Source of the DNA: JAZDGX01 sp964482205 | Lineage (GTDB): Bacteria; Eisenbacteria; RBG-16-71-46; CAIMUX01; WJJG01 | NCBI GenBank assembly: GCA_964482205.1 | Contig: CAYZWI010000007.1 | Span: forward strand, 1 to 64,000 | Length of the DNA stretch: 64,000 bases | Direction of reading: 5' to 3' | Part shown: one piece after another, positions 41,910-50,173 of the stretch | How positions within the stretch are numbered: the stretch's first letter is position 1 | Layout: every line of letters begins with the position of its first letter | Translations under genes and position numbers: made by a program | The notes under the pieces: generated by a model | The model's database searches: none | What the model was told of the DNA's origin: nothing | The model's input: the letters and a program-made list of their open reading frames with translations, nothing else

Positions 41910-42255
41910 CGATCCTTCCTTCCTTCGTCTCCGACGCTGGCGAGCAGGCTTTTCGGCGACTTCGACCTTCTCTGCGATCCGTTGCTGCAGCGAGCAGTCT
42001 CTTCCAGTGCGGGGGCTTGACACAATGGGTCCGATGCGCAAGAAGGACCGCTTCGAGATGAGCCCCCTTCCGAAGCGGACGGCAGCTTGGCCGGCTACGA
42101 CGCGAACCGTCCTTGTCACACCACCGCCACTGAGATTTGCCCGCTTCAGAGCCACGAAGCGCCGAAAAGAGAGCCCGGGACTGTAGCAAGGGCGCGGCTC
42201 TCAAACAAGGGGGCGGACGCTACGATGGCATACCGTCACGATCCAGGAAGGGAAC

Positions 42256-42302
42256 GAGAAGGAAAGGAAGAGAAGAAGGGAAGAGAAGAAGGGAAAGGAA
42301 AG
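42256..42302. repeat. Polypurine tract with a 13-bp direct repeat
   Basis: 47 consecutive purines on the plus strand, containing AAGAGAAGAAGGG twice in tandem. It lies in the 446-bp gap (41910-42356) between two minus-strand genes, where no other feature was found. Confidence 0.7.
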
Positions 42303-42356
42303 CAAGCGAGCGCGTTGAAGATTCGGCGTCCGGTGGCGGCCGCCTCACCGCTTTGG

Positions 42357-42590
42357 TCATGCGGGCCGGTTTTCGTCGTCGATTCCCCGGGCGGCGAACA
42401 TGCGCCCGCGGCGGACGCCTCCGGCCTCATCCCCGACGGGCCGGTAACACCAGAAGAAGAGCGCGTCTTTCGATTGCTGGGCACGGTCGCTGGCCGCGCC
42501 GGCGCGGAAACGCCCGGCCGATCGGATCCACCAGCGCGCGAACCAGGCCAACGGAAGACCGACTAGAACGACGACCACCCATTCCCACAT
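42357..42590 (-). CDS. Small membrane protein of unknown function
   Basis: 77 residues from an ATG with GAGGAG upstream. One membrane helix (WEWVVVVLVGLPLAWFARWW) at the extreme N-terminus, then a charged cytoplasmic part (FRAGAASDRAQQSKDALFFW). It lies 49 nt downstream of the KaiC-like gene on the same strand and may be co-transcribed with it. No family recognised; the SD and the helix are the main support. Confidence 0.55.
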   Translation of the reverse strand: MWEWVVVVLVGLPLAWFARWWIRSAGRFRAGAASDRAQQSKDALFFWCYRPVGDEAGGVRRGRMFAARGIDDENRPA

Positions 42591-42639
42591 ACGATCTCCT
42601 CGATCTTCGACTCGACGCACCACCGGTTGCGCCGCCCCG

Positions 42640-44274
42640 TCAAGCCCCGTCGGTTCCGGTCGCGGCCGGAGACAAGGAGAGCCCCGTGCCGGACGCGAAC
42701 ACCTGCATCTCCTCGAACATCTCTTCCAGCAGGATGCGGGGCGCCGCTTCGCCGTCCGCGTCGCCGTCGAACGCGCGGGTCGACGCTTCGATCTGCCAGT
42801 CGCCGTGCGTCTCCCCCGCCGCGCGCACCTCGTCCTGCAGCTTGCGCCGGATGCGGCGCGCGAGCGAGCGCGCCCCTCCTTCGTTTTCGTGGCAGAGAAG
42901 CACGAGCGCGCGTCTCGGTTCCGAGAAGCAGAGAAGATCGCCCTCGCGAATCCCCGTCTCGAGCAGCGCGAAGAGCCGGTTCATCACCGCGACGCCTCCC
43001 GGATCCATTCCCGGATGGCAGCGAAACGCCACCACGCTGACGGGGCTCGCAAAGTGCCGCGAACACCGCAAGGCGGTGCCGAAGGCCTCGGTGAAGTCGG
43101 CTTTGCGCATCTCGCGGCCGCGGGAGAGCCCCTGCAGCGCCGCGAGGCGCGCACCGTCGCCCGACGGCTCCGCGGCCCGCGTCAGACGCAGCATGCCGGC
43201 CGTCTGGATGCGCGCCGCGAGGACATCGAGGTCGAAAGGAGACTCGACGAAATCGGTCGCTCCATGAAGCAGCGCGCGGATGCGGTCCGAACGGCGGCGC
43301 CCGCCGAGCGACATGCAGATGATCGGCATCGTGTAGCGCCCGTCACGCAGCGCGCGCGCGACCATCAATCCCGAGATCCCGGGCAGGTCCTGTTGAAGGA
43401 GGATCACATCGGGCATGGAGGTCGCCGCCAGCGAGAGCGCTTCCGCGCCGTCGCCGGCGAGATCGACGCGCATGCGAGGACTGAGCAGCTTGACCAGTTC
43501 GCCGACCCACGGCCCTTCGCGCGAGGCGATCAACACGCGCTTGGAATGCGGAGCGCGCGCCGGTTCGCTCCCCTTCGCCGCGGCCGCGCGGTCGATGGGA
43601 ATGAGTCCCGTCTCGAGCGCGATCGCGTACGAAAGCAGCCCGCCCGAAACGCTCGCCTGCCGCGACCGCTCCACCCGCATGACGAAGGGCCCCGGCTGGC
43701 CGGTGCCGCGCGCGACGGCCAGCTCGGCCGCGCCCCAGCACCGGTCGCGCAAGGCTTCGAGCAATCCCGAGTGGCGGTGCAGCGAATCCGTTCTCGCGAG
43801 CAGGAGCGCGCTCCAGCCCATTTGCTCGCAGCGGCCGATCAGGGTCTCGACATTGTGACGGATCTCGTCCTTGCGGCCATAGGCGCGGAAGAGAGGAATG
43901 AGCGGATCGAGCACGATCGCGCCCACATCCGGCCCCTTCGAAGCGAATTCGGCGAGATGATCGAGAAACGCGGTCATGCCCAGCGCCCCGATCTGATCGC
44001 TCACTTCGTTCGCGTACGGGCAAAGGACGAAACGGTCGTGGCGCCAATCCGCCTCGAGCGACAGGCCGAGTAGCGAGGCCTGTTGCAGCACATGTTCCGG
44101 AGGGTCGGTGGTGAGAAAGAGGACCCGGCGGTCGACGGCCGTCCACGCGTGCGCGACCTGCAACGCGAGCACCGTCTTCCCCATGCCCGGATTTCCGTGG
44201 AAGAGATATGAGCGCCCGGGCAAGAGCCCGCCCAGCACCGCCTCGATGATCGCTGGCTGCCGGAATTCCGACAT
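42640..44274 (-). CDS. KaiC/RecA-like ATPase fused to degenerate receiver and GGDEF-like domains
   Basis: 544 residues from ATG 44274; earlier starts (GTG 44343) lack an SD. Domain 1 (about 1-235) is a KaiC/RadA-type ATPase: FHGNPGMGKTVLALQVA (Walker A), GAIVLDPLIPLF (Walker B). Domain 2 (about 250-370) is a receiver fold (KRVLIASREGPWVGELVKLL, MPDVILLQQDLPGISG) but the phospho-acceptor Asp is Gln and the acidic pair and Lys are gone. Domain 3 (about 400-530) resembles a GGDEF fold with SEPRRALVLL where GGDEF would be. A signalling scaffold with only ATPase chemistry left is the best reading. Divergent from maf. Confidence 0.7.
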   Translation of the reverse strand: MSEFRQPAIIEAVLGGLLPGRSYLFHGNPGMGKTVLALQVAHAWTAVDRRVLFLTTDPPEHVLQQASLLGLSLEADWRHDRFVLCPYANEVSDQIGALGMTAFLDHLAEFASKGPDVGAIVLDPLIPLFRAYGRKDEIRHNVETLIGRCEQMGWSALLLARTDSLHRHSGLLEALRDRCWGAAELAVARGTGQPGPFVMRVERSRQASVSGGLLSYAIALETGLIPIDRAAAAKGSEPARAPHSKRVLIASREGPWVGELVKLLSPRMRVDLAGDGAEALSLAATSMPDVILLQQDLPGISGLMVARALRDGRYTMPIICMSLGGRRRSDRIRALLHGATDFVESPFDLDVLAARIQTAGMLRLTRAAEPSGDGARLAALQGLSRGREMRKADFTEAFGTALRCSRHFASPVSVVAFRCHPGMDPGGVAVMNRLFALLETGIREGDLLCFSEPRRALVLLCHENEGGARSLARRIRRKLQDEVRAAGETHGDWQIEASTRAFDGDADGEAAPRILLEEMFEEMQVFASGTGLSLSPAATGTDGA

Positions 44275-44444
44275 GATCGCCCCACTGGCCTGTTCGTCGC
44301 CCGCCGCGCGCATGCAGGGGCCGCGCGCGGCGACGGAATTCACCCCCCGGATTTCCCAACGCTTTCTCTATCGGCAGGAAGGGGGCGTCTCTCCATCGAT
44401 TGCGGGAATTTCACGCCGCTTGCTCCCGCCGCTCCACGAGTCCT

Positions 44445-45209
44445 ATGCTGTTTCCCGCACGGCGCCTGAATGATTCCCTGGGCGAGCCGTCCAGGCGGGC
44501 AGGCCGGCGCCGGGATCCGTTCCAGGAGGCAGCGCTGGAGCTCATTCTCGCAAGCACATCGCCATACAGGCGCGCCTTGCTCGCGCGCCTGGGGCTCCCC
44601 TTTCGGTCGCTCGAACCGCGCTTCGAGGAAACGGCCGGCCGTCCAGGGGACGATCCCGCCCGGCTCGTCGTCCAGAACGCGCTCGGCAAGGCCCTGAGCG
44701 TCGTGGCGGAGTGCCCGGGCGGTCTCATCATCGGCAGCGATCAAGTGGCGGAATGCGAGGGCGAGATCCTCACCAAGCCGGGCGCGCCGCAACGCGCCGT
44801 CGAACAATTGATGCGCCTCGCCGGACGCGAGCACCGGCTCTTCGGCGGATTGGCGGTCGTGCGCGCGCCGGGAACGCCAGCGCCGCCGTCGATCTCGAAC
44901 CCATCGCCCGAGGACGGGGGCGTCGATCGGTCCGCCATGTCGAACGAAGATCTGGCCACGCGCACGGCGCTGGTCGTGAGCCACCTTCGCATCCGGCCCT
45001 TGGCGCGAGCGGAGGCCGAGGAGTATGTGCGGCGCGAGAGCCCGCTCGATTGCGCGGGCGCATACAAGTCGGAAGGCCTCGGCATCGCGCTCTTCGACCA
45101 CCTGCGGGGCGATGACCCCACCGCGGTGATCGGGCTTCCGCTCATCGCGCTCACGCGTTTGTTGCGCGCCTTCGGGTGCGATCCCCTCGGAAAGGCGCCG
45201 ACGCCATGA
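44445..45209 (+). CDS. maf: Maf-family nucleoside triphosphate pyrophosphatase
   Basis: 254 residues from the ATG given. A better reading may start at CTG 44535, which has AGGAGG 5 nt upstream and would give a 224-residue protein beginning at the Maf motif LELILASTSPYRRALLARLG. Maf proteins hydrolyse modified or canonical NTPs (dTTP/UTP/m7GTP) and affect septation. Other motifs: IIGSDQVAECEGEIL (catalytic Asp), KPGAPQRAVEQL, GAYKSEGLG and TAVIGLPLIALTRLL. A 25-residue insertion (GTPAPPSISNPSPEDGG) is unusual. Followed at once by the RNA methyltransferase gene (ATGA overlap). Confidence 0.85.
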   Translation: MLFPARRLNDSLGEPSRRAGRRRDPFQEAALELILASTSPYRRALLARLGLPFRSLEPRFEETAGRPGDDPARLVVQNALGKALSVVAECPGGLIIGSDQVAECEGEILTKPGAPQRAVEQLMRLAGREHRLFGGLAVVRAPGTPAPPSISNPSPEDGGVDRSAMSNEDLATRTALVVSHLRIRPLARAEAEEYVRRESPLDCAGAYKSEGLGIALFDHLRGDDPTAVIGLPLIALTRLLRAFGCDPLGKAPTP

Positions 45210-45841
45210 CGCGATTCAGCGCGGCCGACATCGAGCGCTTCTGGAGAAATCAGAACGACCGCCGCCGCGCCCTGCGCGCCCGCATGAACGAGCGGCGCCT
45301 GCCGTATGCGGTCGCGGTCGAGAGTCTGAGCAAAGACGCCAACCTGGGCAATCTCATCCGCACCGCGAACGCGTTCCTGTGCGGCGAGATCTTTCTCATC
45401 GGCAGCCCCGTGTTCGATCCGACCGGCGCGGGATCGGTCTATCGCTTCGAGCGCATGCGCCACTTCCCCGATCGCGAGGGATTCCTGCGCGCGGCGGCCG
45501 AGGGAGGCTATCGCATCGTCGCCGTCGAGATCGACGCGCGCGCCGAGCTGCTCCATCGCTTCACCTTTCCGCCCAAGCCGCTCTTTCTCTTGGGGAGCGA
45601 GTTGCACGGGCTCTCCGCGGAGCTCGCGGATCGCGCCGAGGCGCGGGTGATGATTCCGCAGTACGGCCTCGTGCCCTGCCTGAATGTGAATGTGAGCTGC
45701 AGCATCGTGCTCCATCACTATGTGACGACGACATTCCCCGAACTCGAACCGGTTCCGATTTCGGGAGCCAAGTTCCAGGCCGATCCGGGAAGCGGCCAGA
45801 GCAAAGGCACGCCTCCTTCGCCTGCGAGAGGCGGCGGGTGA
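45206..45841 (+). CDS. SpoU/TrmH-family RNA 2'-O-methyltransferase
   Basis: 211 residues. SPOUT fold: AVAVESLSKDANLGNLIRTAN (motif 1 with the Asn/Arg), PLFLLGSELHGLSAEL (motif 2, SAM knot) and QYGLVPCLNVNVSCSIVLHHY (motif 3, N-V-S). Methylates ribose 2'-OH in tRNA or rRNA; the exact target is not clear from sequence. The last 25 residues are a low-complexity tail (GSGQSKGTPPSPARGGG). Overlaps maf at the start and tilS at the end (GTGA), so the three are translationally coupled. Confidence 0.88.
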   Translation: MTRFSAADIERFWRNQNDRRRALRARMNERRLPYAVAVESLSKDANLGNLIRTANAFLCGEIFLIGSPVFDPTGAGSVYRFERMRHFPDREGFLRAAAEGGYRIVAVEIDARAELLHRFTFPPKPLFLLGSELHGLSAELADRAEARVMIPQYGLVPCLNVNVSCSIVLHHYVTTTFPELEPVPISGAKFQADPGSGQSKGTPPSPARGGG

Positions 45842-47121
45842 GCGAGCGTTTCGCAGACACCGCCTCTCCCGCGGAGGCCTTTCTCGAGCGCTTCGGCCGG
45901 GCGCTCGACGAAGCCCTCGGCGCGCCGCTGCGCGACTGCGACGCGCTTCCCGTAGGCCACCCGCAACCGGGCGCCTCGCGCCAAGAGGCGCGCATCGTGG
46001 CGGCGTTGTCGGGGGGATGCGATTCCGTCGTTCTCGCCTGGGCGCTGCGCGCCCTCCTCCCCGCCCGCTCTGCCGATCGGGCGCGCGATGGCGACTCGGC
46101 GATGCGCGCGGCGGCGCGCGAGGCCGAGCCGCAAGCCGGCCGCCTCCTGCTCGCACACGTGCACCATGGATTGCGCCGCGAGTCGGACGAGGAGGAGCGC
46201 TTCGTCCGCTCGCTGGCCGAGGCTTGGGGCCTCGAGATCCGGGTGGCGCGCATCGATGTGCGGGCCGCGGCCGCCGAGCACCGCTGGTCGCGCGAACAGG
46301 CGGCGCGCATCCTGCGCCTGCGCGCGCTCGAGAAGATCTGTCGCGACGAAGGGCTCACCGTTCTCGCGCTCGGCCATCAGATGGATGACCAGGCCGAAAC
46401 GATGCTCCTGCGTCTGCTGCGAGGCACGGGACCGCGTGGATTGGGGGCCATGGCTCCGGCGGTGGCGCTTTCTTCATCGACCAAGACGCTCGAGGCGGAG
46501 AGCGAGCGCGCTCCGGTATTCGCGCCGCCTTTGCGCGTCATCCGGCCCCTGCTCGGATTTCGCCGCGCCCTGCTGCGCGAAGTTGCCCAATCCGCCAAGC
46601 TCGAGTGGCGCGAAGACCGCACGAATCTCGACCCTGAAATCCTTCGCAATCGCATTCGCCTCGAGCTCCTGCCCCACCTCGCCGAGCGCTACAACCCGCG
46701 CATCGTGGAATCGCTCGCCGATCTCGCCCGCCGGCAGAGAATCGAGCGCGAGTACATCGCCGAGAAGGCGGCCGCGTTGAAAGCCGCCGCCTGGCGTGCG
46801 CCTTCCCCCGACGACGGCGACGGCGAGATCACGCCGCCGGGCATCGCGGAGGGCGAAGAGAAGGCGCGGCCGATCGTGACGCTCGATGCGGCGATCTTGG
46901 CTCGCGAACCGGACGCGGTCGCATCGCAGGCGCTCTGGCTCGCCTATCAAGAGCTGGCCGGTCCCGAAGCGGCCCTGCCCGGGCGCCGCGTGGAGGAGTT
47001 GCTCGATCTCGCCCGGCGCGCAGCCCGCCGCGAGCGTGGCGAGGTGCACCTCCCGGGAGAAATCCGCGTGCGCGCCCGCCGCGGGCGCCTGCTCTTTGAG
47101 CCGCATGTCGCGAGACCGTGA
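45838..47121 (+). CDS. tilS: tRNA(Ile)-lysidine synthase
   Basis: 427 residues from a GTG overlapping the upstream stop. Adds lysine to C34 of tRNA-Ile(CAU), changing its reading from AUG to AUA. PP-loop ATPase motif ALSGGCDSVVLAWALRAL (SGGxDS) and LAHVHHGLRRESDEEE, LALGHQMDDQAETMLLRLLR are the family hallmarks. The C-terminal domain (GRRVEELLDLARR, EIRVRARRGRLLF) matches TilS. An extra Ala/Arg-rich piece sits after the PP loop (SADRARDGDSAMRAAAREA). Ends 64 nt before the promoter of the next gene. Confidence 0.95.
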   Translation: MSERFADTASPAEAFLERFGRALDEALGAPLRDCDALPVGHPQPGASRQEARIVAALSGGCDSVVLAWALRALLPARSADRARDGDSAMRAAAREAEPQAGRLLLAHVHHGLRRESDEEERFVRSLAEAWGLEIRVARIDVRAAAAEHRWSREQAARILRLRALEKICRDEGLTVLALGHQMDDQAETMLLRLLRGTGPRGLGAMAPAVALSSSTKTLEAESERAPVFAPPLRVIRPLLGFRRALLREVAQSAKLEWREDRTNLDPEILRNRIRLELLPHLAERYNPRIVESLADLARRQRIEREYIAEKAAALKAAAWRAPSPDDGDGEITPPGIAEGEEKARPIVTLDAAILAREPDAVASQALWLAYQELAGPEAALPGRRVEELLDLARRAARRERGEVHLPGEIRVRARRGRLLFEPHVARP

Positions 47122-47185
47122 GGGCGAAGCGGTCAAGCGCTTCCGCGGGAGTCGCATAGCCGCCCGACGAGTCGAAGAAATCTCC

Positions 47186-47214
47186 TTGATGGCCCTTCCC
47201 CGGCTCTCTAAACT
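47186..47214 (+). promoter_or_regulatory. Promoter of the hpt-like gene
   Basis: -35 TTGATG (47186-47191), 17-nt spacer, -10 TAAACT (47209-47214); start expected near 47221, 18 nt before the ATG. Confidence 0.65.
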
Positions 47215-47238
47215 TCATCGGTTGGACAGGAATCGGGA

Positions 47239-47838
47239 ATGGGGAGCATGATCGAGACGGTACGCAAACTCCACGCGGGTGACACTCTCCGCCTCGCCGA
47301 CGGCACGGGACGGGTGTTGTTCAGCGTGGACGACATCCGCGCGCGAGTCGAAGAGCTCGGGCGCGAGATTTCGCGCGACTACCAGGGCAAAGTGCCGGTG
47401 CTCGTCGCCATTCTGCGCGGAGGATTCATCTTTCAGTGCGATCTCGCGCGCGCGATCTCCCTCCCCCAGGAATTCGATTTTCTCTCCGTGAGCCGCTTCC
47501 ACCCGCAACAGAAGGAGCGGACCGCGGTCAAGATCCTCAACGATTTGCGGTCGGATGTGCGCGGCCGGGATGTGATCGTGATCGAGGGCATTCGCACGGA
47601 CAGCACCAAGACCGAATACATCCGGACCTTCCTGCAACTGCGCGAGCCCGCTTCGTTGCGCTTCGCCGCGCTGGTGGCTCACGCGGCCGCCCGGAACCAT
47701 GCGGTTCCCGTGCAGTACAAGGGCTTCGAGATCGGCAGTGAATTCGTGATCGGGTGTGGCCTCGATTTCCAGGAACGCTATCGCAATCTCCCCGTCATCG
47801 CCACGTTCACCCCGGCGGGAAGATCCATGAAGCCGTAG
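47239..47838 (+). CDS. Hypoxanthine-type phosphoribosyltransferase homologue with altered PRPP site
   Basis: 199 residues. Overall alignment to Hpt is clear: PVLVAILRGGFIFQCDLARA near residue 53, and a C-terminal VQYKGFEIGSEFVIGCGLDF-type region ending RYRNLPVIATF. But the PRPP-binding loop, normally EDIxDTGxT, reads EGIRTDSTK (residues 116-124), so the second acidic residue and the catalytic Asp are replaced. The flexible SYG-S-T loop (here SRFHPQQKERTAVKIL) and the KPSRR-like segment (AHAAARN) are also changed. Either a pseudo-enzyme or one with a different substrate. Own promoter; ftsH follows 105 nt downstream. Confidence 0.8.
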   Translation: MGSMIETVRKLHAGDTLRLADGTGRVLFSVDDIRARVEELGREISRDYQGKVPVLVAILRGGFIFQCDLARAISLPQEFDFLSVSRFHPQQKERTAVKILNDLRSDVRGRDVIVIEGIRTDSTKTEYIRTFLQLREPASLRFAALVAHAAARNHAVPVQYKGFEIGSEFVIGCGLDFQERYRNLPVIATFTPAGRSMKP

Positions 47839-47943
47839 CCGCCGGAGGGAAGGCGCGGTCCTCGGAGACGGCGCATCTTCCGGCCATCCACCCGCGTCAG
47901 GGCGTCGCGCAGGCGGGCGCCCGGACCTCAGAGAAGGAATGGA

Positions 47944-50112
47944 ATGAGTTCGATCCAGACACCCGCGACGACGCCCCGCGCGCAGCGGAGCGCCGCTGAG
48001 AAAGGATCCGGCCGGCGGCACGAGCCTGCGGATCCTGGGGACCGCAGCCGAGACCTGGCCGCTCGCTTGACATCGGACGACCCGGGGGAACCGGGCGGCC
48101 CGGGAGGACCGCGTGGATCCGGGGGCCCGGGCGGAGCGGGGGGCCCGGGCGGATCGGGCGGGCACGGGGGAGGAGGCCCTCGCAGGCCGATCCCCGGCGC
48201 CGGGCGTTCCTTTCGCGCGTTGAGCATCTGGTTGCTGGTCGCCCTCACACTCTTCCTCATCGCCCAGCATGTGTTCAACGAAAGGTCAGCGGGAACGGAG
48301 ATCTCGTACACCCGGTTCTGGCAGGCGGCGGAGAAACAGCAGCTGAAGGATGTGACCCTCGTGCGCCGGGAGGCGATGGGGCATTACCAAGAGAGCGAAG
48401 GCGGCGAATGGAAGCGCTTCCACACCTATCTTCCGGCGGAAGCCGACGCGGAGTTGTTGAAGCTTCTGCGCGAGAAGGGCATTGAAGTCGAGTCGAAGCC
48501 CGATCCCACGCCCTGGCTCACCGTGCTCCTGTCCTGGCTTCCCTTCGTGCTTCTGATCGGGGTCTGGTTCTTCATGATCCGCCAGATGCAGGCGGGAGGA
48601 TCCGCGGCGCTGAAGTTCGGGCGCAGCCGCGCGAAGCTGCTGCACGAAAGCCGCGTGCGCGTGACCTTCGACAACGTCGCCGGCGCGGATGAAGCCAAGC
48701 AGGAATTGCAGGAAATCATCGAGTTCCTGCGCGACCCGAAGAAGTTCGCGCGCCTGGGCGGCCGCATTCCGAAGGGCGTGCTGCTCATCGGACCTCCGGG
48801 CACCGGCAAGACCTTGCTCGCCCGCGCCGTCGCGGGGGAAGCGAATGTGCCCTTCTTCAGTATCAGCGGAAGCGATTTCGTCGAGATGTTCGTGGGTGTG
48901 GGCGCCGCCCGCGTGCGCGATCTCTTCGAGCAAGGCAAGCGCCACGCGCCCTGCATCGTCTTCGTCGACGAGCTCGACGCGGTCGGACGCCACCGGGGCG
49001 CCGGCCTGGGCGGCGGCCACGACGAGCGCGAGCAGACCCTCAATCAACTCCTGGTCGAGATGGACGGCTTCGACGCCAACGAAGGCGTGATCCTGCTCGC
49101 CGCCACGAACCGCCCCGATGTGCTCGATCCCGCGCTCCTGCGGCCCGGCCGCTTCGACCGCACGGTGGTCGTCGACCGGCCCGACGTGCGAGGCCGCGAA
49201 GGCATCCTGCGGGTGCATTGCGCCGGCAAGCCCCTGGCGCCCGATGTCGATCTCCAGATTCTCGCGCGCGGAACTCCGGGCCTCTCGGGCGCCGATCTCG
49301 AGAACCTGGTGAACGAGGCGGCTCTGCTCGCCGCGCGGCGCGGCCACGAAGCGATCGCGATGGCCGAGTTCGAGGAAGCCAAGGACAAGGTGATGATGGG
49401 CACCGAGCGAAGAAGCCTCCTCATCACGCCCGAAGAGAAGAAGATCACCGCGTATCACGAGGCGGGCCACGCGCTGGTCGCCTGGTTCCTTCCCGACACC
49501 GATCCGCTGCACAAGGTGACGATCATCCCGCGCGGACAAGCGCTGGGCCTCACCCACTGGCTGCCGGTGGATGAACGCCACATGCATTCGCGCGACTATC
49601 TCGAGCAGGTCATGGCCGCGACGATGGGCGGCCGGGCGGCCGAAGCGATCGTGTACGGCCACTTCACCACCGGCGCGGCGAGCGACATCACTTCGGTGAC
49701 CGGGCTCGCGCGGCGCATGGTCTGCCAATGGGGCATGAGCGAGCGCCTCGGCCCGATCCAATTCGGCAGCCGCGATGAGTTGATCTTCCTCGGCAAGGAG
49801 ATCGCGCAGCAAAAGGACTACAGCGAGGAGACCGCGCAGATCATCGACGAGGAAGTCCATCGCATCATCGGAGAGGCCTACCTCCGCGCGCGCCAGATCC
49901 TGGAAGAAAAGCTCGACAAGCTGCACGCCCTCGCCAAGGCACTGCTCGAACGCGAGATCCTCGATGGAAACGCGGTCGGCGAGATTCTCGGCAACGGGGA
50001 CCGCCCACAGGAATTCAGGAAGGAGACGGGCCTGCCCCCGGCCGAGGGCGCGGTCGAGCATCCCTTCCCCTCCGTCGAGAGCGAGCGCCCCGACAGCGGG
50101 AAGAACGAATGA
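47944..50112 (+). CDS. ftsH: ATP-dependent zinc metalloprotease FtsH with collagen-like N-terminal extension
   Basis: 722 residues. Degrades membrane and soluble proteins at the inner membrane. Walker A GPPGTGKT (283-290), Walker B IVFVDELDAVG, SRH region NRPDVLDPALLRPGRFD and zinc motif HEAGH (505-509). Two membrane segments: about 95-107 and 192-211. Before the first one is a 90-residue cytoplasmic tail containing a Gly-Gly-Pro rich block (about 46-80, such as GGPGGPRGSGGPGGAGG) like collagen repeats, absent from ordinary FtsH. An SD-like AAGGA precedes the ATG. The next genes are folP and cdaA. Confidence 0.96.
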   Translation: MSSIQTPATTPRAQRSAAEKGSGRRHEPADPGDRSRDLAARLTSDDPGEPGGPGGPRGSGGPGGAGGPGGSGGHGGGGPRRPIPGAGRSFRALSIWLLVALTLFLIAQHVFNERSAGTEISYTRFWQAAEKQQLKDVTLVRREAMGHYQESEGGEWKRFHTYLPAEADAELLKLLREKGIEVESKPDPTPWLTVLLSWLPFVLLIGVWFFMIRQMQAGGSAALKFGRSRAKLLHESRVRVTFDNVAGADEAKQELQEIIEFLRDPKKFARLGGRIPKGVLLIGPPGTGKTLLARAVAGEANVPFFSISGSDFVEMFVGVGAARVRDLFEQGKRHAPCIVFVDELDAVGRHRGAGLGGGHDEREQTLNQLLVEMDGFDANEGVILLAATNRPDVLDPALLRPGRFDRTVVVDRPDVRGREGILRVHCAGKPLAPDVDLQILARGTPGLSGADLENLVNEAALLAARRGHEAIAMAEFEEAKDKVMMGTERRSLLITPEEKKITAYHEAGHALVAWFLPDTDPLHKVTIIPRGQALGLTHWLPVDERHMHSRDYLEQVMAATMGGRAAEAIVYGHFTTGAASDITSVTGLARRMVCQWGMSERLGPIQFGSRDELIFLGKEIAQQKDYSEETAQIIDEEVHRIIGEAYLRARQILEEKLDKLHALAKALLEREILDGNAVGEILGNGDRPQEFRKETGLPPAEGAVEHPFPSVESERPDSGKNE

Positions 50113-50173
50113 GCCCCGGCGGGGTGCCCGGCCCGTTGCCCGGCGGGGCGCCCGGCCGCATGGGGACGACTCC

